From the NCBI RefSeq assembly GCF_900156825.1, contig NZ_FTOV01000002.1, positions 186,001 to 250,000 of the forward strand: 64,000 nt of DNA. Direction: 5' to 3'. Below, piece after piece: positions 8,191 to 18,800 of the stretch (its first letter is position 1; each line of letters opens with the position of its first letter). Both the position numbers and the translations under genes were made by a program. This DNA is from Chryseobacterium gambrini. Its GTDB lineage: Bacteria; Bacteroidota; Bacteroidia; Flavobacteriales; Weeksellaceae. Under the pieces are notes generated by a model, which had not been told where the DNA came from, did no database searches, and was given only the letters and a program-made list of their open reading frames with translations.

Positions 8191-11100
8191 AATGTTGCTA
8201 TTTCTGATTGTTTTCTTTTTTCATTTTGGTAATTGGTCACGTCGTTAGGATTCAACACCGTTTTTCGATTAACCTCTTTGTTTAAAGATTCAGCAGTACT
8301 GCTGAGCATTTTCTCAACCCGATCCATTCTCTCATTAACTTCTGTCATATTTACAGATGATGAAACAATCTGATCAGTATAACTGCTAAATACTGGAGGT
8401 TGAGTTCTATTCCAGTTAAATACACCTCCGGATTCATACTTTTTAATTGTAGCACCTCCATACCAGTCAACACCGCCTCCGAGAGCGTTTATTTTACTGG
8501 CTATCTGTGAAGGATTTCCTGTCACGGTGTAAGTATTTTTATCCTTCATAGAATTAGCATTAATAATACCTTCGTTTCCTTCCATTTCTGCAACTTTTTC
8601 ACCAGTTACCGGATTATATACAGGCATTCCTCCGTTTGAATGAGACGGACCTCTTAAATTTCCGCCTTTTCCTAAAAATTGACCACCTCTTTTATATTGT
8701 GCGCTGTCAATCCCTTTAATTGTAGATGCATACTGCACACCTGCCAAAATCGTTAGTACCCCTCCCATAATAGCTCCTGCAATCGGTCCTAACTGCCAAA
8801 CAGTTGACCAAATATTTGCGAGTTGCATAAGAAAAGCAATTTTTGCTTCGGCTTTTTTAGATTTTTTAAGTTTTTCTCCAGCTTCTTTATCGGCTTTTTT
8901 CTTTTTCTCAGCTGCTTGTTTTTCGATACTTTCACGTTCGGCGGATGATTGTGCAAATCTTAATAACTGCTGTTTTTCAAGATCAATCCTATCATAAGCT
9001 AACTGTTTACTTTGCTCAATTCTTGCTCTTTCTGCATCGAAATAACTATTCATTGCTAAAGTAGCAGTATCAAAAGCCTGTGCTATGACAAAACCCAGTT
9101 GTTCAGAGTAATCCTTACCACCAAATAAACCATCACCATCCTTTCCAAGTACAATTTGTCCGGTACTCTTATTTTTCAATGAATTAGTAATGCTCGAAGC
9201 AAGTCCTGAAGCTCCAGAACCTGGAAGGCCACTATTTGGAAGAGTAGCATTTGTTATCCTCAAATTTTGCTCAGCTTGAGCTTTATCAGCCTCTAATTGT
9301 GATCTTTGCAAAAGTAATTTATTATACTCTCGCATTTCATCATTTGTTAGTTTTCGTGTATTAAGCTCTAATTCATAGGTTGCTATTCTTGCATTTGTAT
9401 TTCCGAGTTCTGTATTGATGTTTTGTAATTCAAGTTGTTCAGAAATTTTTTGAAGTTCAATTTTTTTCTTCTCCAGAGAAATTGATTTGTCATTTAAAAT
9501 ATTTTTCCTTTGAATTGCAGCATTAATTGAATTTTGATTGTTTAGATTCTGACTGGTTTGATCAATAACAGTAAAAGTAATTTGTACAGAACGAATTCTC
9601 GTCTGCAGATTATTCTGATTTTCTTCCTGAACCTTCTTATTTAACTGACGATACATTTCATCAAGCTCAGAAAGTGACATTTTAGAATATTCCTCATTAA
9701 GATCAAGCATTTTCTGATTATAAGCAATCTGAGCGTCTGTACTTTCCTGATAATAGGTTTTCTCAGCATCCAGTTTTTCCATTTCAGTGGAGTATGGATT
9801 TTTCTGTACTTGCTCAAGTTTGTCCTTGGCAGTTTGTTCTGCAACTTTTAGCTCATCATCATTCCTTTTCTTGAAAATATTGAATAATTTATCATTAGAG
9901 TCTCTTTCGGCTTTTACTTTATCTAACGTAGCCTGTGCAACCTGTTTTCTTTCCTCAGCATTACCACCTTTCAGATAAGCAATTTTTTTGTCGTAATAGT
10001 TTGAATTGATCTTGAGACTACCTTTGATATATTCCTCTTCCGAAATTAGACCTTTAAGGAAACTTTTCTCCAGGATCGCCAGCTGTTGATTTCTTGTAGC
10101 TTCTAAATCTTTGAGATAATCTTTCTGATATCCGTTAAGTTTGGATCCGGTATATTTTTTCTCTTTCTTTTCTTCATCATCATCAGTTGTACCCCCAAAA
10201 ACATTTTTAATATTTCCTTTTTTCAGGTTATCTACAACTTTTCCAGTAAGAACATTAATTTCTTTCTGAAGTTCAATTCTTTCTTTCAGACGATTGTTAA
10301 ATTTAGTCTCGTCGTCTCCTTCACCCATACCAAGCAATCCGCCAACCTCTTTCAAATCTTGTTTCCAAGCTTGAGCATTAAATATCTCTCCTTTGGTACG
10401 TTTTCTTTCAAGAGCTTTTCCTGCATCATCGGCAGCTTGCATTTCAAGTTCGAATAATCTTTTAGATTTTTCCTCTAATAATTGTTGAGCAGCTTTTGCT
10501 TTGGCGACCTCAATAATTTTATTTTTATATGCTTCGAGAATCTTAACACCTTCAGCTGTTTTAATATTTTCTAAAGTAAGGGCACTAAGATATTTAGGGT
10601 TAATATTAATTAATTCCTGAAGGGCTTTTTTACGGGTATCTAAGGAAATACTGTTGTCTTTTACTACCTTGGTAAGTGTATCAACTTTTGCAATTGTATC
10701 AGACGTTGCTTCGGAAGCTCGTTTCGTGATCTCTGCATTAAGTTTCATTTCAGTGGCTGTTTGTTTTACAGCAGCACCTTGTTTCTTAATACTGTTTGCA
10801 GCAGTTTCGCTTCTCTCTGACAATAAAACAAGACCTGCTCCAATTGCAACTATTCCTGCCAAAATAAATCCTACTGGTGTTAAGGCTAAAGTAATATTAA
10901 GCGAGATCCAAGCAGCTCTAATTCCGGGAATAATACTTCCGAAAAATAACATTGTAGCATTAAGAATTGTCCATGCAGCATTGGCAATTCCTAATGCAAT
11001 AGCCTGTGCTCTCAAAATAATGTTTCCAACTGCGATTAAAGCGTTACCAATAGCCTGTCTCGCAATAAAAATCGTTTGCTGATAAATATTTACCGCCAGA

Positions 11101-13052
11101 GCTTTGATATTTTCCCAGTATGCCAAAGTTAAAAATGTAAGCATTGCAATCCACCAGCCGAAAGGAATTTTCGCCACTGCCTGACCTATAAATAATATGG
11201 CTGTTGCAAACGCGCTAAACGCTTTTAATAATCTCTGATTATTGGCAAGATCTGCGAAACGCTTTTTAATCATATCCATAGAAGCTGCAAAATTTTGATT
11301 TTTTTTCTCAAATGCTTCTGTGATATCGCTTGTATCTTCGTATGCTTCTCCCGCACTTTTTATGGTAGCTCTGAAAGTTTCTGCATTTTTACCTAAAACT
11401 CCAAGAGCGCTAACAATACCAGCTCCGCCTTTTTTAGCCAATTCCGAATCACCTAAAGATTGGATAAGCTCTTCAATGCTTCCTTTATTTTTTGCAATTC
11501 CTTCTGCAACTTTGATAAGTGCTTCAGCAGGATTATTGTTGATAAGTGCTGAAAATTCTTTTCTGCTCATTCCTGCAATCTTTGCAAATTTTTCAGTATC
11601 GCTCGCTAATTTAGGAATGATACGAACCAATGCCGTAGATGAGGTTTCCGCGCTTTGTCCGAATTGCTCAAATCCGGAAGCTAAACCTAAAACGGCAGGA
11701 AGAGAAATTTCGGAAATACCCTTCAAACCGGCCATTCTTTTTGAGAAATCATTCAAGAATGGAACGGAAGCTACCGATTCATTTGCCAGAACCCTGATAG
11801 CATTACCCATTTTCAATAATTTCTCTTCGGTGACATTACCTTCTCCCTCGAATACGTTAATTAATTTTACAAGGCTTTCTGTGCCCTCTTCAACGTCTCC
11901 GAAATCTTTTCCGAATGCTGTTTTAATCTGATCAACGGCTTTAACAACTCCTACAAGGTCTGATTCTTCGACACCAGCTTTCACAGCGATATTCGCCATG
12001 TTTACAAGCTCTACGAGAGGTGTTCTTGTATTGATCTGGGCCAACTGATCCACCAATTTCTGTGCACCTCCGGCAGCTTTACCGAGTTCTATCTCTAAAT
12101 TCGTAACCTGATCTGATAATTCGGCAGTATTGGTTACAAGTTCTTGTGTCTTTGCAAATGCAGCCTGAAAAGATAGATAGGTTACAGCAACCGAAGAAAT
12201 CTGATTTTTAAGACTATTAAAATGATTGTTTAGGTTAGTGATAGATTTACCTCCGGTATTTCCTAAACCTCGTAATTCATTTTGAACACGTTGTATTTCC
12301 TGTCTAAATTTCTCAGCTGCTTGACGGTTTTCAATTATTTGTCTTTCAACAGTATCTAAATCAGTTACTCCTGCTTCTCTCAACTGATCTAATCTACTTT
12401 TTAGAACAATAAGTTCTGCATCCAACTGTTTTGCTGAATTTTTAGCCTGATTAATCTGTCCGGCAATCACTTGCCCAAATCCCGAATTTTTTAGATTTTG
12501 TATAGCTGCTGAATCAAGGTTTGAGAGATTGGTCGTTTTAGGATAATTACCCACATTTCGACTGAATACACCAACCCCGGCATCAATTGCTTTTAGTCTG
12601 TTATAATAAGTCAAGGCTTCTGCCGATGCTCTTTTAAATTGCTCACTTTCTATACCTTTAGCAGCTCCAATGTCCATTGCTCTTTGTTTAGCAACCTTAT
12701 ATTCATTGTTTAGCTCTTTATATGCACCCACAGATGAATGAAGTTCGCTACTAAGTTTTGCAGTTTCATTTCTCTCATTGATTCGAGCGGTCTGTAAGGC
12801 GACGGATGCTGCCTGAGCTTCTTTTTTCGCGATAGTTTCTTTTATTAGAGCTTTCTCGACCTCTAATAATGCCTGTTTTTCCTTTTGTAATTCCGCATCA
12901 TTGACAATTTTAGTATTTCCGGCAATACTTTTTAATGATTGAAATTTTGCTTTTGCAGTATCAAATGCTGCATTAACAACCTGCATTTTTTTCAGGAGAT
13001 CTTTTTCACCCTGAAGCTGGATATCATATATTTTATTAATTTTCTGTGCCAT
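8187..13052 (-). CDS. Phage tail tape measure protein
   Basis: 1621 residues, the longest gene in the window. It fixes tail length and reaches the host membrane during DNA entry. The N-terminal 320 residues are Lys/Gln/Glu-rich coiled coil. Residues about 310-600 form the conserved tape-measure region (LVNMANIAVKAGV, SFTTALVRIIPKLA-like helices). Around 610-760 are several hydrophobic segments (FSAFATAILFIGQ, GFILAGIVAIGAGLVLL). A second coiled coil (about 950-1400), another hydrophobic patch (IAGAIMGGVLTILAG) and a Gly-rich C-terminus follow. By the usual rule of about 0.15 nm per residue the tail would be near 240 nm. The ATG is 3 bases after the motif at 13,055-13,071. Confidence 0.9.
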   Translation of the reverse strand: MAQKINKIYDIQLQGEKDLLKKMQVVNAAFDTAKAKFQSLKSIAGNTKIVNDAELQKEKQALLEVEKALIKETIAKKEAQAASVALQTARINERNETAKLSSELHSSVGAYKELNNEYKVAKQRAMDIGAAKGIESEQFKRASAEALTYYNRLKAIDAGVGVFSRNVGNYPKTTNLSNLDSAAIQNLKNSGFGQVIAGQINQAKNSAKQLDAELIVLKSRLDQLREAGVTDLDTVERQIIENRQAAEKFRQEIQRVQNELRGLGNTGGKSITNLNNHFNSLKNQISSVAVTYLSFQAAFAKTQELVTNTAELSDQVTNLEIELGKAAGGAQKLVDQLAQINTRTPLVELVNMANIAVKAGVEESDLVGVVKAVDQIKTAFGKDFGDVEEGTESLVKLINVFEGEGNVTEEKLLKMGNAIRVLANESVASVPFLNDFSKRMAGLKGISEISLPAVLGLASGFEQFGQSAETSSTALVRIIPKLASDTEKFAKIAGMSRKEFSALINNNPAEALIKVAEGIAKNKGSIEELIQSLGDSELAKKGGAGIVSALGVLGKNAETFRATIKSAGEAYEDTSDITEAFEKKNQNFAASMDMIKKRFADLANNQRLLKAFSAFATAILFIGQAVAKIPFGWWIAMLTFLTLAYWENIKALAVNIYQQTIFIARQAIGNALIAVGNIILRAQAIALGIANAAWTILNATMLFFGSIIPGIRAAWISLNITLALTPVGFILAGIVAIGAGLVLLSERSETAANSIKKQGAAVKQTATEMKLNAEITKRASEATSDTIAKVDTLTKVVKDNSISLDTRKKALQELININPKYLSALTLENIKTAEGVKILEAYKNKIIEVAKAKAAQQLLEEKSKRLFELEMQAADDAGKALERKRTKGEIFNAQAWKQDLKEVGGLLGMGEGDDETKFNNRLKERIELQKEINVLTGKVVDNLKKGNIKNVFGGTTDDDEEKKEKKYTGSKLNGYQKDYLKDLEATRNQQLAILEKSFLKGLISEEEYIKGSLKINSNYYDKKIAYLKGGNAEERKQVAQATLDKVKAERDSNDKLFNIFKKRNDDELKVAEQTAKDKLEQVQKNPYSTEMEKLDAEKTYYQESTDAQIAYNQKMLDLNEEYSKMSLSELDEMYRQLNKKVQEENQNNLQTRIRSVQITFTVIDQTSQNLNNQNSINAAIQRKNILNDKSISLEKKKIELQKISEQLELQNINTELGNTNARIATYELELNTRKLTNDEMREYNKLLLQRSQLEADKAQAEQNLRITNATLPNSGLPGSGASGLASSITNSLKNKSTGQIVLGKDGDGLFGGKDYSEQLGFVIAQAFDTATLAMNSYFDAERARIEQSKQLAYDRIDLEKQQLLRFAQSSAERESIEKQAAEKKKKADKEAGEKLKKSKKAEAKIAFLMQLANIWSTVWQLGPIAGAIMGGVLTILAGVQYASTIKGIDSAQYKRGGQFLGKGGNLRGPSHSNGGMPVYNPVTGEKVAEMEGNEGIINANSMKDKNTYTVTGNPSQIASKINALGGGVDWYGGATIKKYESGGVFNWNRTQPPVFSSYTDQIVSSSVNMTEVNERMDRVEKMLSSTAESLNKEVNRKTVLNPNDVTNYQNEKRKQSEIATL

Positions 13053-13054
13053 TG

Positions 13055-13071
13055 GTATTCTATTAGAAAAC
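13055..13071 (-). promoter_or_regulatory. 17-bp palindromic late motif (copy 2)
   Basis: Read leftward the sequence is GTTTTCTATTAGAATAC, identical to the copies at 7158 and 21,436. It lies in the 34-base gap between the upstream tail gene and the tape measure, ending 3 bases before the tape-measure ATG. Unlike the other copies it has no TAnnTTTG box between motif and gene, so here it may act as an operator, an RNA-level site or a promoter of unusual form. Confidence 0.55.
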
Positions 13072-13086
13072 TTTATATTTAAAAAC

Positions 13087-15441
13087 TTAACGCGGTATAT
13101 CAGTATAAAGACACATTAAGCGATTATACTGTGTATCAAAAACTTTATCGATTACTGTATTATCTGCATTACTGATAGGCTCAGTTAATACAATTACAGC
13201 ATTGGTAAGAATGCTTTGCTCACTTGGATATGTGTTTAAACTCTCTCTTTCGGTAATAGGAACCCATTTTCTCAAAATACAGGGCGTTGATTCGCCTTTT
13301 AAGGATTTATACCCATCGATTTTAATTAACTCGAATTTTTCACCATTTATGACGATTCTTTCCTGGTGAAACCAATTTGAAATATCCTTATTATTGAGCA
13401 TAAAATTTGTATTCAGCCAACGTCCGTCATTCATGATTGCTAATCTTTGCCAGAAAAATCTTTTTATTAGACCTCTACCCACTACATAGTTTCCTGAGTT
13501 TCCGATTTTTTCATCACTATAAGAAAGAATTGGATCATTCTGGCCCCCTTCTTTGTAATTGACTGCAAACAAATAGGGAAAATCATTGTATGATGTTATT
13601 TGCCCGTTTTGATCTTTCATTCTCCAACCACCTACACCTGAAACTCTACCTTTGTAATATGCAGACTTTGGAGAGAAAGTGTTTTGAGATTCTGAGCTGG
13701 AGGTGTTTGAGATATTCTCCGGAACTAAACAGATCATTTGCGGAGCTTCTCCGGTGACATCTGCAAATTCGTCTACGTTATAATGCATCGTAGGAGAGTA
13801 GAACCGATTTTCAAACTCTTTTTTTTCTGCCTTGAATCTTTCTGAGAAGATATATTTTCCACTGGCCAAGGTGATTTTATATCTATCCTGAACGATTTTT
13901 AACGCTCCATCATTTGAATCATCCTTAAATTTAAAAACAAATTCTCTGGCATTTCCATCATACATTTCAATATAACTTTCTTTGGAAATATCTTCTTTCA
14001 ACGTCCAGTCTAAAACATTTCCGTTAAAATATCCTTTGTTTTTCAATGATAAATTGTGACCGGTAGCATATTCGTGAGTTGGCTCAATCAAAACTACTTT
14101 ATTAACTGGATCGGTCTGAAAAGAAAGATTGAATAAATCAACTTCGCCTCTCAGAAAATCCAAAAATTTGAATTTCTGAAGTGGCAAATAGGAATCGAAA
14201 GATACTTGACCTCCGATTGGTATTTTAAAATAATCAATTTGATGTTGTTCTACTCTCAAATAACATCTTGCTACAGTTGCTGTTTTACTTTCATAAACTC
14301 TTAACTTAACTTTACAGCTTATTTCATCATTTGGATTAACCAAAGTAGAAAAGAAAATGGTTACCATATCACTTCCTTCGGTTGAGCCAAATGTCGGAGC
14401 TTGGTGGTCGAATATTTGGTTTTGTTGCATCTGAATACCGTTTTTATACCAAAATACATTCAGCTCTACAATCGAGGAAAGATCAATTTTATAATCATAA
14501 TAGAGCATGTGAGAAAATGTTACTTCCAACGGTCCATAATGTGGAGTGTTGTATTTCCACTTCATTTCTTTATTTTGATAGGTATAGTCACCGTTTGGAA
14601 CAGTGTTATTATTATCAAAACAAGGAGGTGTCGGAGTATCAAGAACATTCAGGTCTACAAAATCATCAATATCCTCAAATCTTCTATCAACATCACTTTT
14701 TGCCAGAAATCGGTGAATATCGTATTTTGTTCCTTCGGATGATAGAAAGTTTCCAAAAGTCCATGGCATAACTTGTCTTCTATAAAATTGAGAATCCAGA
14801 AAACTACTTTGTACTTTATACCCGAACATCTGAAATGCCCAGTAAAGTGTAAAGAATTTAGATATCGCAGGTCTGAAATTCTTAATATGATAATTTTTAT
14901 CATCACCAGCATCCAGATCAAGAGGATCAGCATATTTTACTGGAGCAAATACAAAAGGCATATTCTCGTTGGTTCCGTCAAAGCCCCAAGAATTAATGAT
15001 CGTATTTTTATCAAAGGTTAACTCAATTCTTTTTAAAACCTCAAACAGTGTAAGCTCTTTCATTTCAATGATCCAGTCGCCATTATTACCGAACGCATTC
15101 AACTCAAAAGATGTAGGCACTCCAGATTTACGATATGCTTTTTTAGGAATTGCTTTTCCTATGAAAATTTCTTCTCCGTTAGTCTGAGCTACAAATTTTC
15201 TGATCCCTCTGAAAAATTGACTTTGTGTAGTGTCTTCAACTGAGGTATTATTTAAAGTATTTAGTTGCTTTTGATTGTGTAAAGTAGCAGGAATTTTGAT
15301 CCCGATTGCTTCGCTTCCTTTTTTACTCTGAAAATTCTCCACGTCTTCCAGAGAATAATCAAAGGAAATAGGGAAATCGGAATTAGCATCGATATCCAAT
15401 TCTACATTATCCAGCAATATTTTTAAATTGTTCTGAGACAT
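13087..15441 (-). CDS. Putative phage tail/baseplate protein
   Basis: 784 residues, beta-rich, with no signal peptide. It lies immediately upstream of the tape measure gene and shares one base with the end of the preceding gene. The N-terminus (LKILLDNVELDIDANSDFPISFDYSLEDV) resembles the opening of distal-tail or baseplate hub proteins of Bacteroidota phages, which begin with an OB-like barrel. Long aromatic-rich stretches in the middle fit a large structural protein. It could be the tail hub or a tail-associated lysin carrier, but no hydrolase motif is seen. Confidence 0.55.
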   Translation of the reverse strand: MSQNNLKILLDNVELDIDANSDFPISFDYSLEDVENFQSKKGSEAIGIKIPATLHNQKQLNTLNNTSVEDTTQSQFFRGIRKFVAQTNGEEIFIGKAIPKKAYRKSGVPTSFELNAFGNNGDWIIEMKELTLFEVLKRIELTFDKNTIINSWGFDGTNENMPFVFAPVKYADPLDLDAGDDKNYHIKNFRPAISKFFTLYWAFQMFGYKVQSSFLDSQFYRRQVMPWTFGNFLSSEGTKYDIHRFLAKSDVDRRFEDIDDFVDLNVLDTPTPPCFDNNNTVPNGDYTYQNKEMKWKYNTPHYGPLEVTFSHMLYYDYKIDLSSIVELNVFWYKNGIQMQQNQIFDHQAPTFGSTEGSDMVTIFFSTLVNPNDEISCKVKLRVYESKTATVARCYLRVEQHQIDYFKIPIGGQVSFDSYLPLQKFKFLDFLRGEVDLFNLSFQTDPVNKVVLIEPTHEYATGHNLSLKNKGYFNGNVLDWTLKEDISKESYIEMYDGNAREFVFKFKDDSNDGALKIVQDRYKITLASGKYIFSERFKAEKKEFENRFYSPTMHYNVDEFADVTGEAPQMICLVPENISNTSSSESQNTFSPKSAYYKGRVSGVGGWRMKDQNGQITSYNDFPYLFAVNYKEGGQNDPILSYSDEKIGNSGNYVVGRGLIKRFFWQRLAIMNDGRWLNTNFMLNNKDISNWFHQERIVINGEKFELIKIDGYKSLKGESTPCILRKWVPITERESLNTYPSEQSILTNAVIVLTEPISNADNTVIDKVFDTQYNRLMCLYTDIPR

Positions 15442-16028
15442 TATCTTAAATTTGTGTTACTGTTTGCCATTGAGAATTTTATTTTCACTAAATATTCAAA
15501 AGCATCGACATCCTTTGTTGGCAATTTTGTATCTAAAATTGTGATCGGGATAAATTCTTTTTGCACCGGATCTTGGAATCCATTTGGCAAATACGTTTCA
15601 ATCCAGGCTAAAGGAGTATCGGTTAATTCTTTGATCCAGTACTGATCCTTTTCACCATAACACTTGGTCTCAACTTCGTATGTCTCATTGGATTCAATAT
15701 TTTTCCTGTAAATACCGCCTTTAGTTCTGTCAAGCGGGAACTTCTGAGACTTTTCCCATGTATCAGATTTTGTTTCGCTTTCTTCAGTATTGAGAAGAAA
15801 ATTTATTGAATCAATATTTCCACAGCTGTTAAGAAAATGAATTCTGATCTTATCATCACCGCAGCAACATCCAACTTTATTGTTTCTGGTGGTAGCAATG
15901 ATGTTATCGTTAGCATCCTTTACATAAACACTCCATTCCACAACTTCGGAGAAATCTACCAGAGGAAAATAATCTTTAATGTTCGGAATTCCTTCAGGGA
16001 TATATAATATTTTGTTTGTATTAGCCAT
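15441..16028 (-). CDS. Hypothetical phage tail protein, 195 aa
   Basis: The ATG at 16,028 (MANTNKILYIPEG) is preferred over an in-frame start 8 codons earlier because it lies after the previous stop and has AGAAAG just upstream. The protein is beta-rich with a Cys-Cys-Cys cluster (KVGCCCGDD). Its stop shares a base with the ATG of the 784-residue tail gene, showing coupling. No family recognised. Confidence 0.6.
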   Translation of the reverse strand: MANTNKILYIPEGIPNIKDYFPLVDFSEVVEWSVYVKDANDNIIATTRNNKVGCCCGDDKIRIHFLNSCGNIDSINFLLNTEESETKSDTWEKSQKFPLDRTKGGIYRKNIESNETYEVETKCYGEKDQYWIKELTDTPLAWIETYLPNGFQDPVQKEFIPITILDTKLPTKDVDAFEYLVKIKFSMANSNTNLR

Positions 16029-16039
16029 CTTTCTAAATT

Positions 16040-17452
16040 TTATTGAAACCAATTCGTTACTAAAGCGTAGTTTAATCCTTGAGCGACGGTGAAATTGAAT
16101 GTTCTCATTGTTCCATTGTTAGGTCCGATCTGCTGACTGTTAAGCATCACAATATTTTGAGCAGTTGGCGGCGTAGCATTTATAATTCCTGTATCTCCAG
16201 TAGTACTATATGTCTGCATAACACCAATTGTTAGGTTTGTTCCGTTTTGGATAACCGTAGTGAATTCAACATTGTCTCCGGCATTGATTGGAATTTTATC
16301 CCAGTTTTCTATTGGATCTATATAAGTAAATCCTGAAGGATCATTAGCTGTTGTATCAATAATTGTAACGCCGTTAATTACTATTTTAAATTTTACCTGA
16401 GTTGTATATAGGTGATTGTCTCCGATAGTTGCATTCTTCCAGAAAATATGCTTATCTCCGCCTTGATTGCTCACAATACCAATATCACTAATACCTGGAA
16501 GGTTCAAAATATCACCCATATCACAGCTGCCGACAAATCCAAATCTAAAATTGTACTTTCCTAATGGAACGGTTACAGATCTTGTAGGTGTGTAGCTTCC
16601 GGAATCTGTCTGCCAGATTGATTGCCCAACTTCCTGATAATATATATCAAGTGATGATATCATCGACATATCGGCAGGATTTAGCCAGTTAAATGTAAAG
16701 GTTTGAGTTCCGTTACTGTTATCTACAACTGAGTAAGAAATGTTAGTAATTAAAGGACATATATGATTTAAAACAGAACATAGTTCGATTTCCTCACCAA
16801 AGAAAGTTTTTAATTTTATACAGAGTTTGTTCGCTGTCTTATCTGTTAGAATAGGGAAGTGCGAGCTATCTTTTTTACACATTTTAAAATCTTCCGGTCT
16901 TTTGGTAAGTGGGAAAGTATTCTCATCCCATGAACCGGTTTTGTAGCTATTGAGAAGTGTTTTAAAATCTTGATTTTCCTCATGCTGTATAACTGCATAA
17001 AGAACAAAAAGCGAGTTTGATTGAGTACCAGCTCCTGGAACTGGAGCACTCGATGAGGTTCCCTGAACCGGAGCGGTTTGTTCAGAGACATTAAAACCAT
17101 TTGCATCTAAGTAGGCATTACGGAATTTCACAAAGACAGTTTTCAGGTTGTCTGTATGATCTTCAATCTGGTTTCCATCCATTGTTGGTAAAGAATAGCT
17201 CATAACCTCCTGAACAGCATCCTGAATGTCGAACTCATATTCCGGAGCAATTCCATCATCGCTTATAAATGCAGTTCTGTTAAGAGTTTTATAATAAGTT
17301 CCATTCAAATAAATATCACAATAAACTACCGTCGGAGCGTAGTTATCTGGAGTAGGATTCGGAATTTTAGCCTTACATCTAAACACAATCGGTCTAAATG
17401 CAGCATTTAAAGAATTAAATTGTGGCTGATATGTAATTTCTGTAATTGGCAT
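16040..17452 (-). CDS. Putative phage tail structural protein with fibronectin-like domain
   Basis: 470 residues, beta-rich. Residues about 240-310 (TFTFNWLNPADMSMISSLDIYY) look like a fibronectin type III domain, common in siphophage tail proteins that touch the cell surface. A Ser/Pro/Gly-rich linker (about residues 130-145) separates it from the N-terminal part. It lies between the gp10-like neck gene and other tail genes, with a one-base overlap to the former. Role inferred from composition and context. Confidence 0.55.
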   Translation of the reverse strand: MPITEITYQPQFNSLNAAFRPIVFRCKAKIPNPTPDNYAPTVVYCDIYLNGTYYKTLNRTAFISDDGIAPEYEFDIQDAVQEVMSYSLPTMDGNQIEDHTDNLKTVFVKFRNAYLDANGFNVSEQTAPVQGTSSSAPVPGAGTQSNSLFVLYAVIQHEENQDFKTLLNSYKTGSWDENTFPLTKRPEDFKMCKKDSSHFPILTDKTANKLCIKLKTFFGEEIELCSVLNHICPLITNISYSVVDNSNGTQTFTFNWLNPADMSMISSLDIYYQEVGQSIWQTDSGSYTPTRSVTVPLGKYNFRFGFVGSCDMGDILNLPGISDIGIVSNQGGDKHIFWKNATIGDNHLYTTQVKFKIVINGVTIIDTTANDPSGFTYIDPIENWDKIPINAGDNVEFTTVIQNGTNLTIGVMQTYSTTGDTGIINATPPTAQNIVMLNSQQIGPNNGTMRTFNFTVAQGLNYALVTNWFQ

Positions 17453-17952
17453 TATATTCTTTCTGATTTTTGTTTCTCAAATTCGGTATTGAAGATTTCA
17501 TCCATCCCTGAAAACAAGATACTATCCACTTCTTTTTCTACTTTGCCTGAAGCTATTTCGACAAACTTTTGTCTTTCTCCTGTTTTTGAATATTGTTTTG
17601 ATCCTCCGGTGCTCATTCCTTCTTTCTTTTGAACATTGGCAGTTGCAAATGCAGCTCTCTCGGCTTCCTGTTCTGATAATCCCCTCAATCTGAAGAAAGT
17701 TTTAAGCCCTTCGATATATTTACTGGTTCCACCGCCACTACCTCTTTTGTATGGGATTCTACTTGCTTTAGTTCCAGCATTCAAAATAAATCCATGATCG
17801 GCCATTTCTCCCTCGACACGATCTCCCAAGACTTTTCCTTGGATTGACTTTTCTGTCGCTCCAGTTAATGAGTGGCCTTGACTTTTAAATTCATCAATAA
17901 CAGCATCGTCTATGGCTTTACTCGCACGTCTAAGGATTGTCGGGGTTCTCAT
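17452..17952 (-). CDS. HK97 gp10-like neck / tail-completion protein
   Basis: 166 residues. The segment AIDDAVIDEFKSQGHSLTGATEKSIQ followed by GFILNAGTKASRIPYKRG resembles the gp10 family, in which a helical N-terminus with a T-G-x-S-I motif precedes a surface-exposed basic loop. Such proteins form the neck between portal and tail. Its end overlaps the next start by one base. The assignment is by motif similarity from memory. Confidence 0.6.
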   Translation of the reverse strand: MRTPTILRRASKAIDDAVIDEFKSQGHSLTGATEKSIQGKVLGDRVEGEMADHGFILNAGTKASRIPYKRGSGGGTSKYIEGLKTFFRLRGLSEQEAERAAFATANVQKKEGMSTGGSKQYSKTGERQKFVEIASGKVEKEVDSILFSGMDEIFNTEFEKQKSERI

Positions 17953-18217
17953 TTAAAGATTTCAATGTTTGATAGTCTCTTTCTAATTCAATAAGTTTAG
18001 GCTTTAAGGCTCTGAAACTTTGTAAAATATTGTTGAGACAGATCGGACAGTTTGTATATTCTTTGTCTGGCTCAACGTAAGCGTACCAAATTTTAGATAA
18101 AACCTGCATGTGTTTATCAAACTGATTCGCCTGTGCATTCGCAATCGGATCGGCTTCGATTAAAAGCCTTTCACTTCTAATTTTATCAGGTATTTTTGAT
18201 GCTGAACTAAAACTCAT
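17930..18217 (-). CDS. Hypothetical phage protein with CPIC motif, 95 aa
   Basis: Helical 95-residue protein with a single CPIC knuckle (NCPICLNNIL); a lone Cys pair could bind metal only as a dimer. Its last 23 bases overlap the gp10-like gene. It belongs to the neck and tail-completion gene cluster. No family recognised. Confidence 0.55.
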   Translation of the reverse strand: MSFSSASKIPDKIRSERLLIEADPIANAQANQFDKHMQVLSKIWYAYVEPDKEYTNCPICLNNILQSFRALKPKLIELERDYQTLKSLNENPDNP

Positions 18218-18221
18218 GTTT

Positions 18222-18800
18222 TTAATGTTTGTGTTGAGGGTGAATATTATTCAGGCTTAGCAGATCCTTTAAATCTGAAATGCTGTACTCTGAATTTTCG
18301 CATTTTGTGTTGTTTAGAATCGTAAAATCAAAAGAGAGAACTACTCCAGATAATTTGGCAGTCCCCATCTCGCTAAAACGCTCAATATAATTTCCATCTT
18401 TAGTAAGGTTAAATGGTTTTGGATTTGTTTTCCCCAGATCAGAAACAACTTGAAAGAAGTTCACGGCACATTCTCTCATATCTTTCCAATCATAAATGAT
18501 AGGGTGACCGCTTGTATTATTACTTTTGATGTCTTTTATTCCTAAGCTGCCATTGCCTGTCTGTACACAGAAAATGAACTTTAATTTATACTGAATGATG
18601 TTATCTCGCAGAACTTCTACCGGAGGAAATAAAGCAACTAAAGGGTATTTTTTAGGCTTTACAACGTTTATGATTGTTTCTCCTGCCTGTTCAAAATTAA
18701 GATCAGCACCATAGCCTGGAACAATGGAAAAATTGCCATCAATAATTGATGATTTACTCAAAATATTTTGAAAGGTCATGTAAATATTTAATTCATTCAT
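18222..18800 (-). CDS. Putative tail-terminator-like protein
   Basis: 192 residues with alternating strands and helices (YPLVALFPPVEV, YKLKFIFCVQTGN, MRECAVNFFQVVSDL). Size, mixed alpha/beta pattern and position just upstream of the gp10-like gene fit the tail-terminator/completion proteins that cap the tail tube, but no signature motif proves it. Confidence 0.45.
   Translation of the reverse strand: MNELNIYMTFQNILSKSSIIDGNFSIVPGYGADLNFEQAGETIINVVKPKKYPLVALFPPVEVLRDNIIQYKLKFIFCVQTGNGSLGIKDIKSNNTSGHPIIYDWKDMRECAVNFFQVVSDLGKTNPKPFNLTKDGNYIERFSEMGTAKLSGVVLSFDFTILNNTKCENSEYSISDLKDLLSLNNIHPQHKH

Noticed and set aside
11320..11931. 203-codon open frame opposite the tape measure gene
   Set aside because: Lies wholly inside the tape measure on the other strand; composition is the mirror of a helical protein and there is no promoter or gene-like start.
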